Of a stretch of DNA of 33,412 nucleotides, positions 9,281 to 16,735 are shown in pieces (position 1 is the first letter of the stretch; every line of letters begins with the position of its first letter). The position numbers and the translations under genes are program-made. Under the pieces are notes generated by a model. It had not been told where the DNA came from, made no database searches, and saw only the letters and a program-made list of their open reading frames with translations. This stretch comes from Candidatus Accumulibacter meliphilus (GTDB taxonomy: Bacteria; Pseudomonadota; Gammaproteobacteria; Burkholderiales; Rhodocyclaceae): assembly GCA_003332265.1 (NCBI GenBank), contig QPGA01000003.1:134090-167501 (forward strand), written 5' to 3'.

Positions 9281-9775
9281 TCAGCGTCTTTCGTACACCA
9301 GTTCGACTTTGCGCATGGTCTGACGACAGGCCTCGCTGTCGCAGGCCTCCTTGTTGCTCTGCTCGCTGCCGAGCGGCAGGCGCCGCAGTTGGTTCTTGGC
9401 CACGCCGAGCGAGCGCAGCTTGTCGTTCACCGCTTCGATGCGCTTGTCCGCCACCGCCAGGTTGTAGGCCGCGCTGCCGAGATTGTCGGTATGGCCGACC
9501 AGGGTCACGATCAGCTGCGAATCATTTTTCAGGCGCAGGGCGTTCTCGCTCAGGACGACGACGCCCTCGTGGCCTATCCGTGCTTCACCGAAGCCGAAAT
9601 AGACCGTTCTCTTCTCGGGTTCGTCGGCGAAAGGCGTGTTAGGGACGGCGGGCGTTACCGGCACTGGCTCGCGAACCGTGACCGGCTCGCTCACGGGTTG
9701 GTCGATGGTGCTGCAGGCGCTGAGCAGTATGGCGCCGGCAAGGCAGACGAGGCGAAGACGAAGATAAGGAGGCAT
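9281..9775 (-). CDS. OmpA-family lipoprotein (peptidoglycan-binding)
   Basis: Predicted 164-residue outer-membrane lipoprotein. The N-terminus PPYLRLRLVCLAGAILLSAC carries a lipobox LLSAC with Cys21 as the lipidated residue. A Pro/Val-rich linker leads into an OmpA C-terminal domain: TVYFGFGEARI, VTLVGHTDNLGSAAYNLAVADKRIEAV and a closing RKVELVYERR. The Asp of GHTD and the Arg of ADKRIEAV are the residues that hold meso-diaminopimelate in this family, so it likely ties the outer membrane to the cell wall. A Cys pair (EACDSEAC) near the end may form a disulfide. The frame is open further upstream to 9916, but the lipoprotein start at ATG 9775 with AGGTG upstream is much more plausible. Confidence 0.87.
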   Translation of the reverse strand: MPPYLRLRLVCLAGAILLSACSTIDQPVSEPVTVREPVPVTPAVPNTPFADEPEKRTVYFGFGEARIGHEGVVVLSENALRLKNDSQLIVTLVGHTDNLGSAAYNLAVADKRIEAVNDKLRSLGVAKNQLRRLPLGSEQSNKEACDSEACRQTMRKVELVYERR

Positions 9776-9982
9776 TGTTGATGCACCTGCAGGTCGAGAC
9801 ACGGCCACTAATGCGGGAGACGACGCCCGATTCGGGAGACGACTCCCGAGGCGCGAGCCTGCTAGTTTAGCAATGATTCTCCCTGGATGGTTGTGCTGGC
9901 GCGTGGTCAACTTCATCTATATGCCTTGACGGGCTTCTGGCGCCTCCCGATACTGCGCCCTTCGCAACCACTGTCTGCTCGC

Positions 9983-10432
9983 ATGCCTGCCCCTCGCCCG
10001 TGTCTCTTTCTTGTTGGCCTGTTCAGCTCGCAGCTATTGGCCGTTCCGGCGCGAGCAGCAGTCGTTGAAAGTGTCGCTTGCCACGTCAGCTACGGCGGCG
10101 AAACCCGTCTTCTGCAGGCGCGGCCCGTTGTCTCGCCCTATGGCGTCGCGGTCGAGAAAGTGGGTTCGTATTTTCTCTTCCGCGTTGTTTTTCAGAAGGA
10201 GCCTGCCGATCTGGCGGCGATCAAGGTCTATGTGCTGGCCGCCAAGGACAGCGGCCCGACGCCGATCCATCAGGTGACGCATGCCTATCCACCGCCGCTG
10301 GTGGCAGCTGCGCCGTGGGGATTCACCGGGCTCAATCACGTCTATGAGCCGTTCAGGGACGGCGAATTGAGCTACTGGTGCGAATGGTCGGGCGAGCTGC
10401 GGGAGTCGCGCTCCGAGGGCCAGCAGCAATGA
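9983..10432 (+). CDS. Secreted protein of unknown function, coupled to the CapA-like gene
   Basis: 149 residues from ATG 9983. The N-terminus PAPRPCLFLVGLFSSQLLAVPARA looks like a signal peptide with a cleavage site after ARA. The mature part begins AVVESVACHVSYGGETRLLQARPVV and includes FLFRVVFQKEP and ELSYWCEWSGE. Two Cys in the mature part (ACHV and YWCEW) could form a disulfide. The amino-acid pattern suggests a small beta-sandwich, but I do not recognise a family. Its stop overlaps the next start by ATGA at 10429-10432, so the two proteins are probably made together. The frame extends upstream to 9887, but that extension would bury the signal peptide. No clear ribosome binding site precedes 9983. 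Confidence 0.7.
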   Translation: MPAPRPCLFLVGLFSSQLLAVPARAAVVESVACHVSYGGETRLLQARPVVSPYGVAVEKVGSYFLFRVVFQKEPADLAAIKVYVLAAKDSGPTPIHQVTHAYPPPLVAAAPWGFTGLNHVYEPFRDGELSYWCEWSGELRESRSEGQQQ

Positions 10433-11412
10433 GCAGGGGATGCCGTCTCCTCACCTTGCTGGCGCTCGTTTTCGGCCTGGCGCTGGCCAGCGCGGCTGGC
10501 GCCGAGAGCGTGCGCCTGGTCTTCGTCGGCGACGTCATGCTCGACGACGGGCCGGGCCGTCTGATCAGCCGTGGCGGCGATCCGCTGACGGCGTTTGCGG
10601 CGCAGTTGCGAGACGCCGACTACACCATCGGCAACCTCGAATGTCCGATTGCCACGCAGGGTCAAGCCCTGGACAGCAAGATCTACAGCTTTCGCGCCGA
10701 TCCGCGCGTGGCGCCCCTGCTCAAGGGCCGCTTCGACGCGCTGGCAGTCGCCAACAATCATTCCGGTGACTACGGGCAGCAGGCTTTTCTGGAAACACTC
10801 GACCATCTTTCCGGGCAGGGAATCGCCGCCTTTGGCGGTGGCCGCAATCTCGAAGAAGCGCACCGGCCGCTGTGGATAACGCGTGGCGGTTTGCGCATTG
10901 CCGTACTGGCCTACAACGAATTCAAGCCGCGTTCCTTCGAAGCCGGGGCCGAATGGCCGGGCATTGCCTGGAGCGAGGACGGCCAGGTCGTCGCCGACAT
11001 CCGGGCCGCGCGGGCGGCCGGTGCCGATCTGGTGATTCCGTTCATGCACTGGGGTTGGGAGCGAGAAGAGCAGCCGAGCGAGCGGCAGCGGCAGCTGGCG
11101 CGGACGATGATCGATGCGGGCGCCGATGTCGTCGTCGGCGGCCACCCGCACGTCACGCAGGGCGCCGAATACTACCGCGGCAAGCTGATCGTCTATAGCC
11201 TGGGCAATTTTGTCTTCGACGGTTTCGACAATGCCGCCACGCGTACCGGTTGGCTGCTGCGCCTGACCCTGGACAAGAGTGGACTGCTCGCCTGGGAGAC
11301 CCAGGCCGCGCATATGGACGACGACGGCAGTCCGCAGCCGAGAGCGGGCGTCGTGACTCCCTGCGGTCGCGCCGGGGACAGCGTTGTCAGTGAGTGCGTC
11401 AACAAACCCTGA
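10429..11412 (+). CDS. CapA-family (PGA_cap) metallophosphatase-like exported protein
   Basis: 327 residues. An N-terminal signal peptide (SRGCRLLTLLALVFGLALASAAGAES) is followed by the CapA/PgsA calcineurin-like fold: VRLVFVGDVMLDDGPGR, YTIGNLECPIAT, ALAVANNHSGDYG, VIPFMHWGWERE, VVGGHPHVTQGAEYYRGK and VYSLGNFVFD. The GDVM, GNLE, NNH, HWG and GHPH blocks are the metal-ligand motifs of this family. Members include the poly-gamma-glutamate capsule protein CapA and other periplasmic proteins whose true substrate is unknown. No capB/capC-type genes lie nearby, so a capsule role is not supported here. It starts within the stop of the preceding secreted-protein gene (ATGA), implying translational coupling. 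It converges on truC with 53 bases between stops. Confidence 0.9.
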   Translation: MSRGCRLLTLLALVFGLALASAAGAESVRLVFVGDVMLDDGPGRLISRGGDPLTAFAAQLRDADYTIGNLECPIATQGQALDSKIYSFRADPRVAPLLKGRFDALAVANNHSGDYGQQAFLETLDHLSGQGIAAFGGGRNLEEAHRPLWITRGGLRIAVLAYNEFKPRSFEAGAEWPGIAWSEDGQVVADIRAARAAGADLVIPFMHWGWEREEQPSERQRQLARTMIDAGADVVVGGHPHVTQGAEYYRGKLIVYSLGNFVFDGFDNAATRTGWLLRLTLDKSGLLAWETQAAHMDDDGSPQPRAGVVTPCGRAGDSVVSECVNKP

Positions 11413-11465
11413 CCTTCGCCCTGGGGCGGCCCTGGGCGCTGCTTCTCTGCGCTCGGTCAGCGCGC

Positions 11466-12329
11466 TCAGGCCGAATCGTTGCGGGCGGTGATCTGGTCGG
11501 CGCCCCTTTCGCACCCTTCGCCAGGGCTTTCGTCGAGCTCTCCGGCAGTGCCGTCCGGTAGCCACTGCAGTGGTACGGCAGCGGTCCACTCCAGGCGCGC
11601 AAGCAGGCGGTAGAAGTCGTTCGCCAGCGGTGCCCGCAGGGTCAATTCCGCGCCGGTCACCGGGTGCGCCAGACGCAGCTCGGTGCAGGCCAGCAGCAGC
11701 CGGTGGCAAGCGAAGAGGGTCTGAAACAGGCGGTTGTGGCGCCCCTTGCCGTGCGTCGCGTCGCCAATTATCGGGTGCGCGATGTGCTTGAGATGCCGAC
11801 GCAGCTGATGGCGACGCCCGCTCAGCGGTTCGAGTTCAATCAGGGCGTAGCGGCTCGAGGGATAGCGGTCGACGCGGTGTGGCAATTCGATGGTGGCCAG
11901 CCTCCGGTAGCGGGTGCAGGCGTCCTGCGTCGGCGAGTTCGTGGCAGCAACGGCAGCGGCGGCGGCGCGAGCGCCTTCCGTGTCGAAGTGGCGACGCAGA
12001 GGATGGTCGATTTCGCCAGCGAGCGGGGGATGGCCGCGGACCACCGCCAGGTAGTTCTTGCCGACCTGGCGCTGTTCGAAACTGGTGCTCAGCGCCCGCC
12101 CGACGGCGCTGCTCAGCGCGAAGAGCAGGACCCCGGAGGTTCCCTTGTCGAGGCGGTGCACCGCGTAGACGCGCTGGCCGAGCTGATCGCGCAGCATCTG
12201 CAGCGCAAAGCGTCGCTCGCTGCGGTCAATGATGCTGCGGTGCACCAGCAGTCCCGCCGGCTTGTGGATGGCGACCAGGTGCTGGTCTTGATAAATGATG
12301 GGCAGCAGGGCGCCACCGGCCTCAATCAT
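11466..12329 (-). CDS. truC: tRNA pseudouridine(65) synthase TruC
   Basis: RluA-family pseudouridine synthase, 287 residues, predicted to isomerise U65 in the T-arm region of certain tRNAs. Key features are IIYQDQHLVAIHKPAGLLVHRS near the start and the catalytic HRLDKGTSGVLLF block with nucleophile Asp61. FEQRQVGKNYLAVVRG, RYALIELEPLSGRRHQLRRHLKHIAHPIIGD and HGKGRHNR follow. The HRSIIDRSE segment and the GRRHQLRRHLKHI block match TruC rather than RluA/C/D; no S4 domain is present. An acidic tail of about 30 residues after the core has no obvious counterpart in E. coli TruC. The gene begins 6 bases after the stop of the YchJ-like gene, so the two form an operon. Confidence 0.92.
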   Translation of the reverse strand: MIEAGGALLPIIYQDQHLVAIHKPAGLLVHRSIIDRSERRFALQMLRDQLGQRVYAVHRLDKGTSGVLLFALSSAVGRALSTSFEQRQVGKNYLAVVRGHPPLAGEIDHPLRRHFDTEGARAAAAAVAATNSPTQDACTRYRRLATIELPHRVDRYPSSRYALIELEPLSGRRHQLRRHLKHIAHPIIGDATHGKGRHNRLFQTLFACHRLLLACTELRLAHPVTGAELTLRAPLANDFYRLLARLEWTAAVPLQWLPDGTAGELDESPGEGCERGADQITARNDSA

Positions 12330-12335
12330 TACGGC

Positions 12336-12812
12336 TCACTTGCCGTTCGTCGCTGGCGAGTTCGCTGCTCGGCCGGGAGGCGATTCGCTCGTCGCCGCAG
12401 GGAACTCGCCATCGACGTAGTACCAGCGACCGGCTTGTTGCACGAAGTGGCTGACTTCGTGCAGACGCTGGGCGCGGCTGCCGACCCGGTAGCGGGCGAC
12501 GAATTCGACGATCGCCGTTTCCGGTCCGGTAGTCACGTGGCGGCGCACTTGCAGGCCCAGCCACTGCGGCGCCAGGGCGCCATCAGGATCGACTTGCGTC
12601 GGCCGGGTCGATGGGTGCCAGGTGGAGAGAAGGTAGGCTTCGATGGCCAGTACGTAGGCGCTGTAGCGCGAGCGCATCAGCGCTGCCGCGTCGGGTGCTG
12701 CGGCCCCGTCGTGCAGGGGGCCGCAGCATTCGGCGTAACGAAGCGCGCTGCCACAGGGGCAGGCACTCTTCGAAGTCTGTTTCATGACCGACTTGTGAGC
12801 GGAGTTTGCCAT
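12336..12812 (-). CDS. ychJ: YchJ family protein with SEC-C zinc motif
   Basis: 158 residues from ATG 12812; a second ATG at 12785 (MKQTSKSACPCG) is an equally plausible start, as neither has a good ribosome binding site. It contains an N-terminal SEC-C type zinc-binding motif, CPCGSALRYAECCGPLH. The NTF2-like YchJ domain follows: ALMRSRYSAYVLAIEAYLLSTWHPSTRP, WLGLQVRR, TAIVEFVARYR, and HEVSHFVQQAGRWYYVDGE. YchJ/UPF0225 proteins are widespread and poorly characterised. The SEC-C motif is also found in SecA, where it binds zinc and contacts partner proteins. It is the first gene of a two-gene unit with truC. A triple 9-base repeat lies just upstream of its start. Confidence 0.88.
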   Translation of the reverse strand: MANSAHKSVMKQTSKSACPCGSALRYAECCGPLHDGAAAPDAAALMRSRYSAYVLAIEAYLLSTWHPSTRPTQVDPDGALAPQWLGLQVRRHVTTGPETAIVEFVARYRVGSRAQRLHEVSHFVQQAGRWYYVDGEFPAATSESPPGRAANSPATNGK

Positions 12813-12832
12813 GGATCAAACCGGGGCGGGAG

Positions 12833-12859
12833 TGGCACGGTTGGCACGATTGGCACGGG
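12833..12859. repeat. Three tandem copies of a 9-base unit (TGGCACGnn)
   Basis: TGGCACGGT, TGGCACGAT and TGGCACGGG follow one another without gaps in the 75-base space between the ends of ychJ (start) and rhlE (stop). They sit 21-47 bases upstream of the ychJ ATG, where a promoter or regulator site would be expected. A fourth TGGCACGGG occurs within the rhlE tail near 13000, so simple slippage in similar GC-rich sequence is also possible. Confidence 0.5.
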
Positions 12860-12887
12860 CGTCGGGCCAGGCCGCCGCCCATCGCCA

Positions 12888-14327
12888 TCAGCTGCCGCGG
12901 CGTGCCGGGCCGCGAAACAGTGCCGCCGTGGCGGCGCCGCCATCCGCTCGTGGACGTTGCGGTGCGCGCGGTGGCGGTGGGTTATGCGCTGCGCTCGGAT
13001 TGGCACGGGCGGGGGACGAAGTCGCTCCCGGCCGCGCTGGTGGCGTTGCCGCTTTGGCCTGTGTCTTGGCCGGCGCGCGCGCGCGTCCGTCGTGGCCCGG
13101 GCCCGCACCGCGGCGCTGGCCGTCGTGGCTGCCGCGTGGCGCCGGAGTGGTCACCGCTGGCGCAGGAGTCGTGCCGGGCTCGAAGCCTTCGACGACCTGT
13201 TTCTCGATGCGCCGGGTGAGCAGTTTCTCGATTGCCGCCAGCAGCGGCCGCTCTTCGGCACAAACCAGCGACAGCGCTTCGCCGGAACTGCCGGCACGGC
13301 CAGTGCGGCCGATACGGTGCACGTAATCTTCAGGAACGTTCGGCAGTTCGAAGTTCACCACGTGCGGCAGTTCTTCGATGTCCAGACCGCGCGCGGCGAT
13401 GTCGGTGGCCACCAGGACGCGCACCGTGCCGTTCTTGAAACCGGCCAGGGCGCGCGTGCGCGCCGGCTGGCTCTTGTTGCCGTGGATCGCGGTAGCCTCG
13501 ATACCGGCCTTGCACAGGTATTCGGAGAGGCGGTTGGCGCCGCTCTTCATGCGCGTGAACACCAGTACCTGCTTCCAGTCGCCCGACGACACCAGATGCA
13601 CCAGCAGGTCGCGCTTGCACCAGCTATCGACCGGATGCACGCGCTGCGCGACGAGTTCGGACTCGGCGTTGCGGCGTGCGACTTCGACCATCGCCGGGTT
13701 GTGCAGCAGGCCGTCGGCGAGCTTGCGGATTTCTTCCGAGAAGGTCGCCGAGAAAAGCAGGTTCTGGCGTTTCGCCGGCAGCAGCGCGAGAACGCGGCGG
13801 ATGTCGCGGATGAAACCCATGTCCAGCATGCGGTCGGCTTCGTCGAGCACCAGGATTTCGACATTCGACAGCTCGACGGTTTTCTGCTGCAAGTGATCGA
13901 GCAGGCGTCCGGGCGTCGCCACCAGGATGTCGACGCCGCGGCGCAAGGCGTCGATCTGCGGGTTGATGTTCACGCCGCCATAGATCAGCGTCGTCTTGAG
14001 TGACATGTACTTGCCGTAAGTGCGCACGCTCTCTTCGATCTGCGCCGCGAGTTCGCGGGTCGGGGTCAGGATCAGCGCCCGCACGCGCTGGCGTGGCTGC
14101 GCGTTGGCGCTGGCACGGGCAGGCATGGTGGCGAGGCGTTGCAGCAGCGGCAGCGTGAAACCGGCGGTCTTGCCGGTGCCGGTTTGCGCACCGGCGAGGA
14201 CGTCGCGTCCTTCAAGAATCAGCGGAATCGCCTGCGCCTGTACGGGCGTCGGCTCGGTGTAGCCTTGTTCGGCGACAACACGGGTGAGCTCGGCCGACAG
14301 GCCGAGCGCGGAAAACGATTGGGTCAA
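12888..14327 (-). CDS. rhlE: DEAD-box RNA helicase, RhlE type
   Basis: ATP-dependent RNA helicase acting in ribosome assembly or RNA turnover. All core motifs are present in order: a Q motif ([10 protein letters not shown]...[14 protein letters not shown]), AQTGTGKT (Walker A), [59 protein letters not shown] and [11 protein letters not shown] basic, Pro/Ala-rich disordered tail of about 90 residues follows, as in RhlE proteins; it likely binds RNA. An ATG at 14360 would give 490 residues but has no ribosome binding site. The TTG at 14327 gives [13 protein letters not shown], matches the usual RhlE N-terminus and has GGAG 7 bases upstream (14335-14338), so it is preferred. About 200 bases of noncoding sequence precede the gene, room for an autoregulated leader. 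Confidence 0.92.
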   Translation of the reverse strand: MTQSFSALGLSAELTRVVAEQGYTEPTPVQAQAIPLILEGRDVLAGAQTGTGKTAGFTLPLLQRLATMPARASANAQPRQRVRALILTPTRELAAQIEESVRTYGKYMSLKTTLIYGGVNINPQIDALRRGVDILVATPGRLLDHLQQKTVELSNVEILVLDEADRMLDMGFIRDIRRVLALLPAKRQNLLFSATFSEEIRKLADGLLHNPAMVEVARRNAESELVAQRVHPVDSWCKRDLLVHLVSSGDWKQVLVFTRMKSGANRLSEYLCKAGIEATAIHGNKSQPARTRALAGFKNGTVRVLVATDIAARGLDIEELPHVVNFELPNVPEDYVHRIGRTGRAGSSGEALSLVCAEERPLLAAIEKLLTRRIEKQVVEGFEPGTTPAPAVTTPAPRGSHDGQRRGAGPGHDGRARAPAKTQAKAATPPARPGATSSPARANPSAAHNPPPPRAPQRPRADGGAATAALFRGPARRGS

Positions 14328-14529
14328 GGTGAATCTCCGGTGAACGACCTGCTGCGGCATGATGCCAACAGAGCCGGTTCAGGCGCTTGGAACTAGGGGG
14401 GGTGGGTGCGCTGCGGGGGCGATCGGCAAGTGCCGATGGCGGATCAACCGCGAGAGGACCGAGCTGCCGACCGGATGAAACGCGGCTCAGTTCTGGGCGG
14501 CACTATACACGTTCTGGCGGAGCATAACG

Positions 14530-14568
14530 AAAAAAAGGCGCGTGCCTCGGCAAAGCCGGGCCTCCGCC
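14530..14568 (-). terminator. Rho-independent terminator of the toxin-antitoxin operon
   Basis: On the minus strand, a GC-rich hairpin runs from GGCG through CGGC-TTT-GCCG to CGCC. It is followed directly by seven T residues (A-run at 14530-14536 on the plus strand). It lies 28 bases after the stop of the 77-residue gene, so it ends the higB-higA-small gene transcript. Confidence 0.65.
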
Positions 14569-14596
14569 AGCACGCCAACGAACACCGTTCCGCCAA

Positions 14597-14830
14597 TTAC
14601 ATTGGCAAATCCTTCGGAAAGCCGATCAGCTCGTCGTGGTCGAGTTTGTCAATCGCCTCCGGCCCCAGCTCGCGGCTGTTCCACGCGTAATTGAGCTTGG
14701 CGTATATCGCCGGCAGCAGTTGTGGCAACAGCTCGTCGACCGCCTCCGGATCCGACTCCAGTTCGCCGATCGCTTCTTCGAGTGCTTCCATGGCGTCGGT
14801 GAGAGTGGTGAGAACCCATTCTGCGTCCAT
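14597..14830 (-). CDS. Small acidic protein of unknown function, third gene of the toxin-antitoxin operon
   Basis: 77 residues, strongly acidic, largely helical in appearance (MDAEWVLTTLTDAMEALEEA, ESDPEAVDELLPQLLPAIYA), ending in DKLDHDELIGFPKDLPM. It has an excellent ribosome binding site, AAGGAG, 7 bases before ATG 14830. It begins 25 bases after the antitoxin stop and just before a terminator, so it is part of the same transcript. No membrane segment, signal peptide, Cys pair or DNA-binding motif is visible. Possible roles are a chaperone or accessory antitoxin, or an unrelated housekeeping protein riding on the operon. I do not recognise the family. Confidence 0.75.
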   Translation of the reverse strand: MDAEWVLTTLTDAMEALEEAIGELESDPEAVDELLPQLLPAIYAKLNYAWNSRELGPEAIDKLDHDELIGFPKDLPM

Positions 14831-14855
14831 CTGCTACTCCTTCAATACTGGCCTT

Positions 14856-15173
14856 TTACACCACCGATCGCGGCCCGACATCGGGCTGAACGGCAAGCCG
14901 CATACCCATCGCCTTGAGAATGGCGGTGAGGCTGCGCAGCTCGGGATTACCTTGTGGCGAGAGGGTGCGGTACAGCGTCGTCGCGTTCAGCGCGGTTTGA
15001 TCGGCCAATCCGGTCACGCCACCAAAGGCCGCTGCCATGTAGCGCAGGGCAGTCAGCAGCTCGGCCTGGTCGCCGTCAGCCAGTACCGCGTTGAGGTACT
15101 CGGCCGCAAAAACCGGGTCGTTGCGAAAACTCTCGATGGTCGCGTCCCCATGCGCTCTTGATTTGCCGTTCAT
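14856..15173 (-). CDS. HigA-type antitoxin (probable addiction-module antidote)
   Basis: About 105-residue helix-turn-helix antitoxin. It has ATIESFRNDPVFAAEYLNAVLADGDQAELLTALRYMAAAFGGVTGLADQTALNATTLYRTLSPQGNPELRSLTAILKAMGMRLAV. FGGVTGLADQTALNATTLYRTLSP is the XRE-like DNA-binding helix pair and NPELRSLTAILKAMGMRLAVQP the conserved ending of this antidote family. It neutralises the toxin by direct binding and represses the operon promoter. Two adjacent ATGs are present (15176 and 15173). The second sits 5 bases from AGGAGG and is preferred; it overlaps the toxin stop, giving translational coupling. The toxin gene comes first, as in HigBA and similar modules. Confidence 0.88.
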   Translation of the reverse strand: MNGKSRAHGDATIESFRNDPVFAAEYLNAVLADGDQAELLTALRYMAAAFGGVTGLADQTALNATTLYRTLSPQGNPELRSLTAILKAMGMRLAVQPDVGPRSVV

Positions 15174-15490
15174 CATGTCCTCCTTTCCCAGTCCTGCCAG
15201 TAAGCTGACGCCCGTTCGATATCTGAACGCTGGCTGCGTTTGTCGCCGCCGCCGAGTAGCAACACCAGGGTCTGGCCCGCCTGCGCGTAGTACACGCGGT
15301 AACCGGGCCCGGTATCGATACGCAGTTCCCACACTCCGTCACGGCAGAACTTGTGGTCTCCGAAGTTGCCGACTTTCATCCGTTCAAGTCGCCGCAGGAT
15401 TGCCACCCGCGCCCGCATGTCCCGCACGGCGTCCATCCAGTCTTGCACCGGATCATGGCCGTCTGCGGTGAGGTAGTGGGCGATTTCCAT
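15173..15490 (-). CDS. HigB/RelE-type toxin (phage Gp49-like addiction-module killer protein)
   Basis: 105-residue protein of the Gp49/HigB-like RelE superfamily, ribosome-dependent mRNA endonucleases that halt translation. Characteristic segments are EIAHYLTADGHDPVQDWMDAVRD, ARVAILRRLERMKVGNFGDHKF, DGVWELRIDTGPGYRVYYAQ and LVLLLGGGDKRSQRSDIERASAYW. The Arg/Lys cluster around GPGYRVYY and GGGDKRSQ lies where family members contact RNA. Start ATG 15490 is chosen over a long in-frame upstream extension because it matches the family N-terminus and a palindrome that looks like the operator lies 11 bases upstream. The stop TGA overlaps the antitoxin start codons. Confidence 0.88.
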   Translation of the reverse strand: MEIAHYLTADGHDPVQDWMDAVRDMRARVAILRRLERMKVGNFGDHKFCRDGVWELRIDTGPGYRVYYAQAGQTLVLLLGGGDKRSQRSDIERASAYWQDWERRT

Positions 15491-15500
15491 GAGGCGTATT

Positions 15501-15516
15501 TTCGCTTGTAAGCGAA
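15501..15516. promoter_or_regulatory. Palindromic operator candidate for the toxin-antitoxin promoter
   Basis: TTCGCTT-GT-AAGCGAA has perfect 7-base arms and a 2-base centre and lies immediately upstream of the toxin ATG at 15490. On the minus strand, TGGACA could serve as a -35 just upstream, placing the palindrome between -35 and -10. Location and symmetry fit HigA binding. The promoter assignment is weaker than the palindrome itself. Confidence 0.5.
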
Positions 15517-15817
15517 TGTTTGTCCAGCAAGCACGAGACCGCCGCTGTTGCACCGACCAGCGAACCAGGAGAACACCTTGCCAGGGTGCTTTGCCTGGGA
15601 GGGAGGCGAGAAGTGCGTGCGCTGCGAATTTTTTTGGAGAGCTAACGAGCAGGGAGCGGTGGCGCCGCACCTCAATGACTATGTGCTACAGTCCGGCCAT
15701 GCGCTTACCCGACTGACGAGCCGGTTTCTCGATGCTTGCTGCGGGTCGCACACTTGTGGTCGAGGCGACTGTTTTGGCCTTGATCGGCACGTATGGCAGG
15801 GTGAGAGGAACTCGGGC
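15517..15817. other. Noncoding spacer between toxin-antitoxin operon and TIR gene
   Basis: About 300 bases with no recognisable gene. The frame of the TIR protein is open back to 15548, but that extension (rich in Cys, Trp and Gly) has no family character. The spacer must hold the promoter of the TIR/ATPase pair. TGCTACAGT near 15685-15695 resembles an extended -10, without a good -35. Confidence 0.4.
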
Positions 15818-16735
15818 ATGGCTGGCGACATTTTCGTGAGTTACAGTCATCGGCAGGGCGAGTGGGTGTGGGATCGGCTGCTGCCGGTCCTCGAAGCCGG
15901 TGGCGCGACGGTGCATATCGACCGTGAGCGATTCACGGCCGGCAAGGCTGTGTTGCCGCAGATGGACGCTGTCCAGGATGCGGCGGCGATCTCGCTGCTG
16001 GTGCTGTCGCCGGAGTACCTGGGAAGCGACTACTGCCGGCGGGAAATGCTGCGTGCGCTTGCCTCTGACCCCGGCTTTCGCAGTGGCCGCGTCATCCCGG
16101 TGTTGCGCACCGCTTGCCCCCTGCCTGCCGAGATCGCCGCCAGCGAACCGCTGCACGTTTCCTTGCTCGACGACGCCAACGCCGAGCAGTGGCAGCGTCT
16201 GCTGCAGGCGTGCGCCGTCACGCTCGGGACGACCGCGCCCGCCTGGCTGGAGGCGCGCCAGGTGCTGCGCCGTACGCTGCTGCGCAAGCAATCCGTGAAC
16301 CTGGTTGTCTCCGGTGGAGCGCTCTGGCGCCCGCTGATCGCACAGTTGCGTAGAGATCTGGCCGCACAGAACCAGCAGATGGGCATCGTCGACCTGGAAA
16401 AGGGCAGCACCGTGCCGCGTCGCGGACTGGTCGCCGAAATGCTTGCGGCACTCGGCTCGACCCTGCCGGTGCCGCGCGAACCCGAGGATCTCGCCGAACT
16501 CGATCGCGTGCTCGCGACGCGACCGTTCTCGTGCCTGGCGATCAAGCATTTCGATCTTGTCGCACATCGGCCGCACTATGGTATCGACCTGTTCTCGGCG
16601 CTGCGCCATCAACTGATGGAGACGCGCCGACTGGTGCTGCTGGTGCACTCGCGCGCGCCTTTCGCGGCCTTGCTGCCGCGCGAACATCCGCTTTCGGCGA
16701 TCGACCTCCAGACCGTCGAGCTTTCGGGGTGCTGA
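15818..16735 (+). CDS. TIR-domain protein with a C-terminal degenerate P-loop (pseudo-ATPase) domain
   Basis: 305 residues. Residues 1-130 form a TIR_2-type domain: GDIFVSYSHRQGEWVWDRLL, VHIDRERFTAGKAVL, ISLLVLSPEYLGSDYCRREM and GRVIPVL. Glu76 in the SxxC..E context is the residue used by TIR NADases. Residues about 160-305 follow the course of a STAND/AAA core: VNLVVSGGALWRPLIAQL where a Walker A would be, then LAIKHFDLVA where a Walker B would be, then LVLLVHSRAPF. However, the P-loop Gly-Lys-Ser/Thr is replaced by Trp-Arg-Pro (170-172) and the Walker B acids by Lys-His (243-244). The chain ends at the last core strand (TVELSGC), before any lid domain. Start ATG 15818 has GAGAGGA upstream. 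The stop shares bases with the next start (TGATG), so a complex with the neighbouring active ATPase is likely. Confidence 0.85.
   Translation: MAGDIFVSYSHRQGEWVWDRLLPVLEAGGATVHIDRERFTAGKAVLPQMDAVQDAAAISLLVLSPEYLGSDYCRREMLRALASDPGFRSGRVIPVLRTACPLPAEIAASEPLHVSLLDDANAEQWQRLLQACAVTLGTTAPAWLEARQVLRRTLLRKQSVNLVVSGGALWRPLIAQLRRDLAAQNQQMGIVDLEKGSTVPRRGLVAEMLAALGSTLPVPREPEDLAELDRVLATRPFSCLAIKHFDLVAHRPHYGIDLFSALRHQLMETRRLVLLVHSRAPFAALLPREHPLSAIDLQTVELSGC

Noticed and set aside
11664-14003. 779-codon plus-strand ORF spanning truC, ychJ and rhlE
   Set aside because: Opposite strand to three clear gene families; long antisense ORFs are common at this GC content and it lacks recognisable domains.
15548-15817. 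Upstream in-frame extension of the TIR protein
   Set aside because: The TIR fold begins right after ATG 15818 and the extension shows no family resemblance; GAGAGGA supports the internal start.
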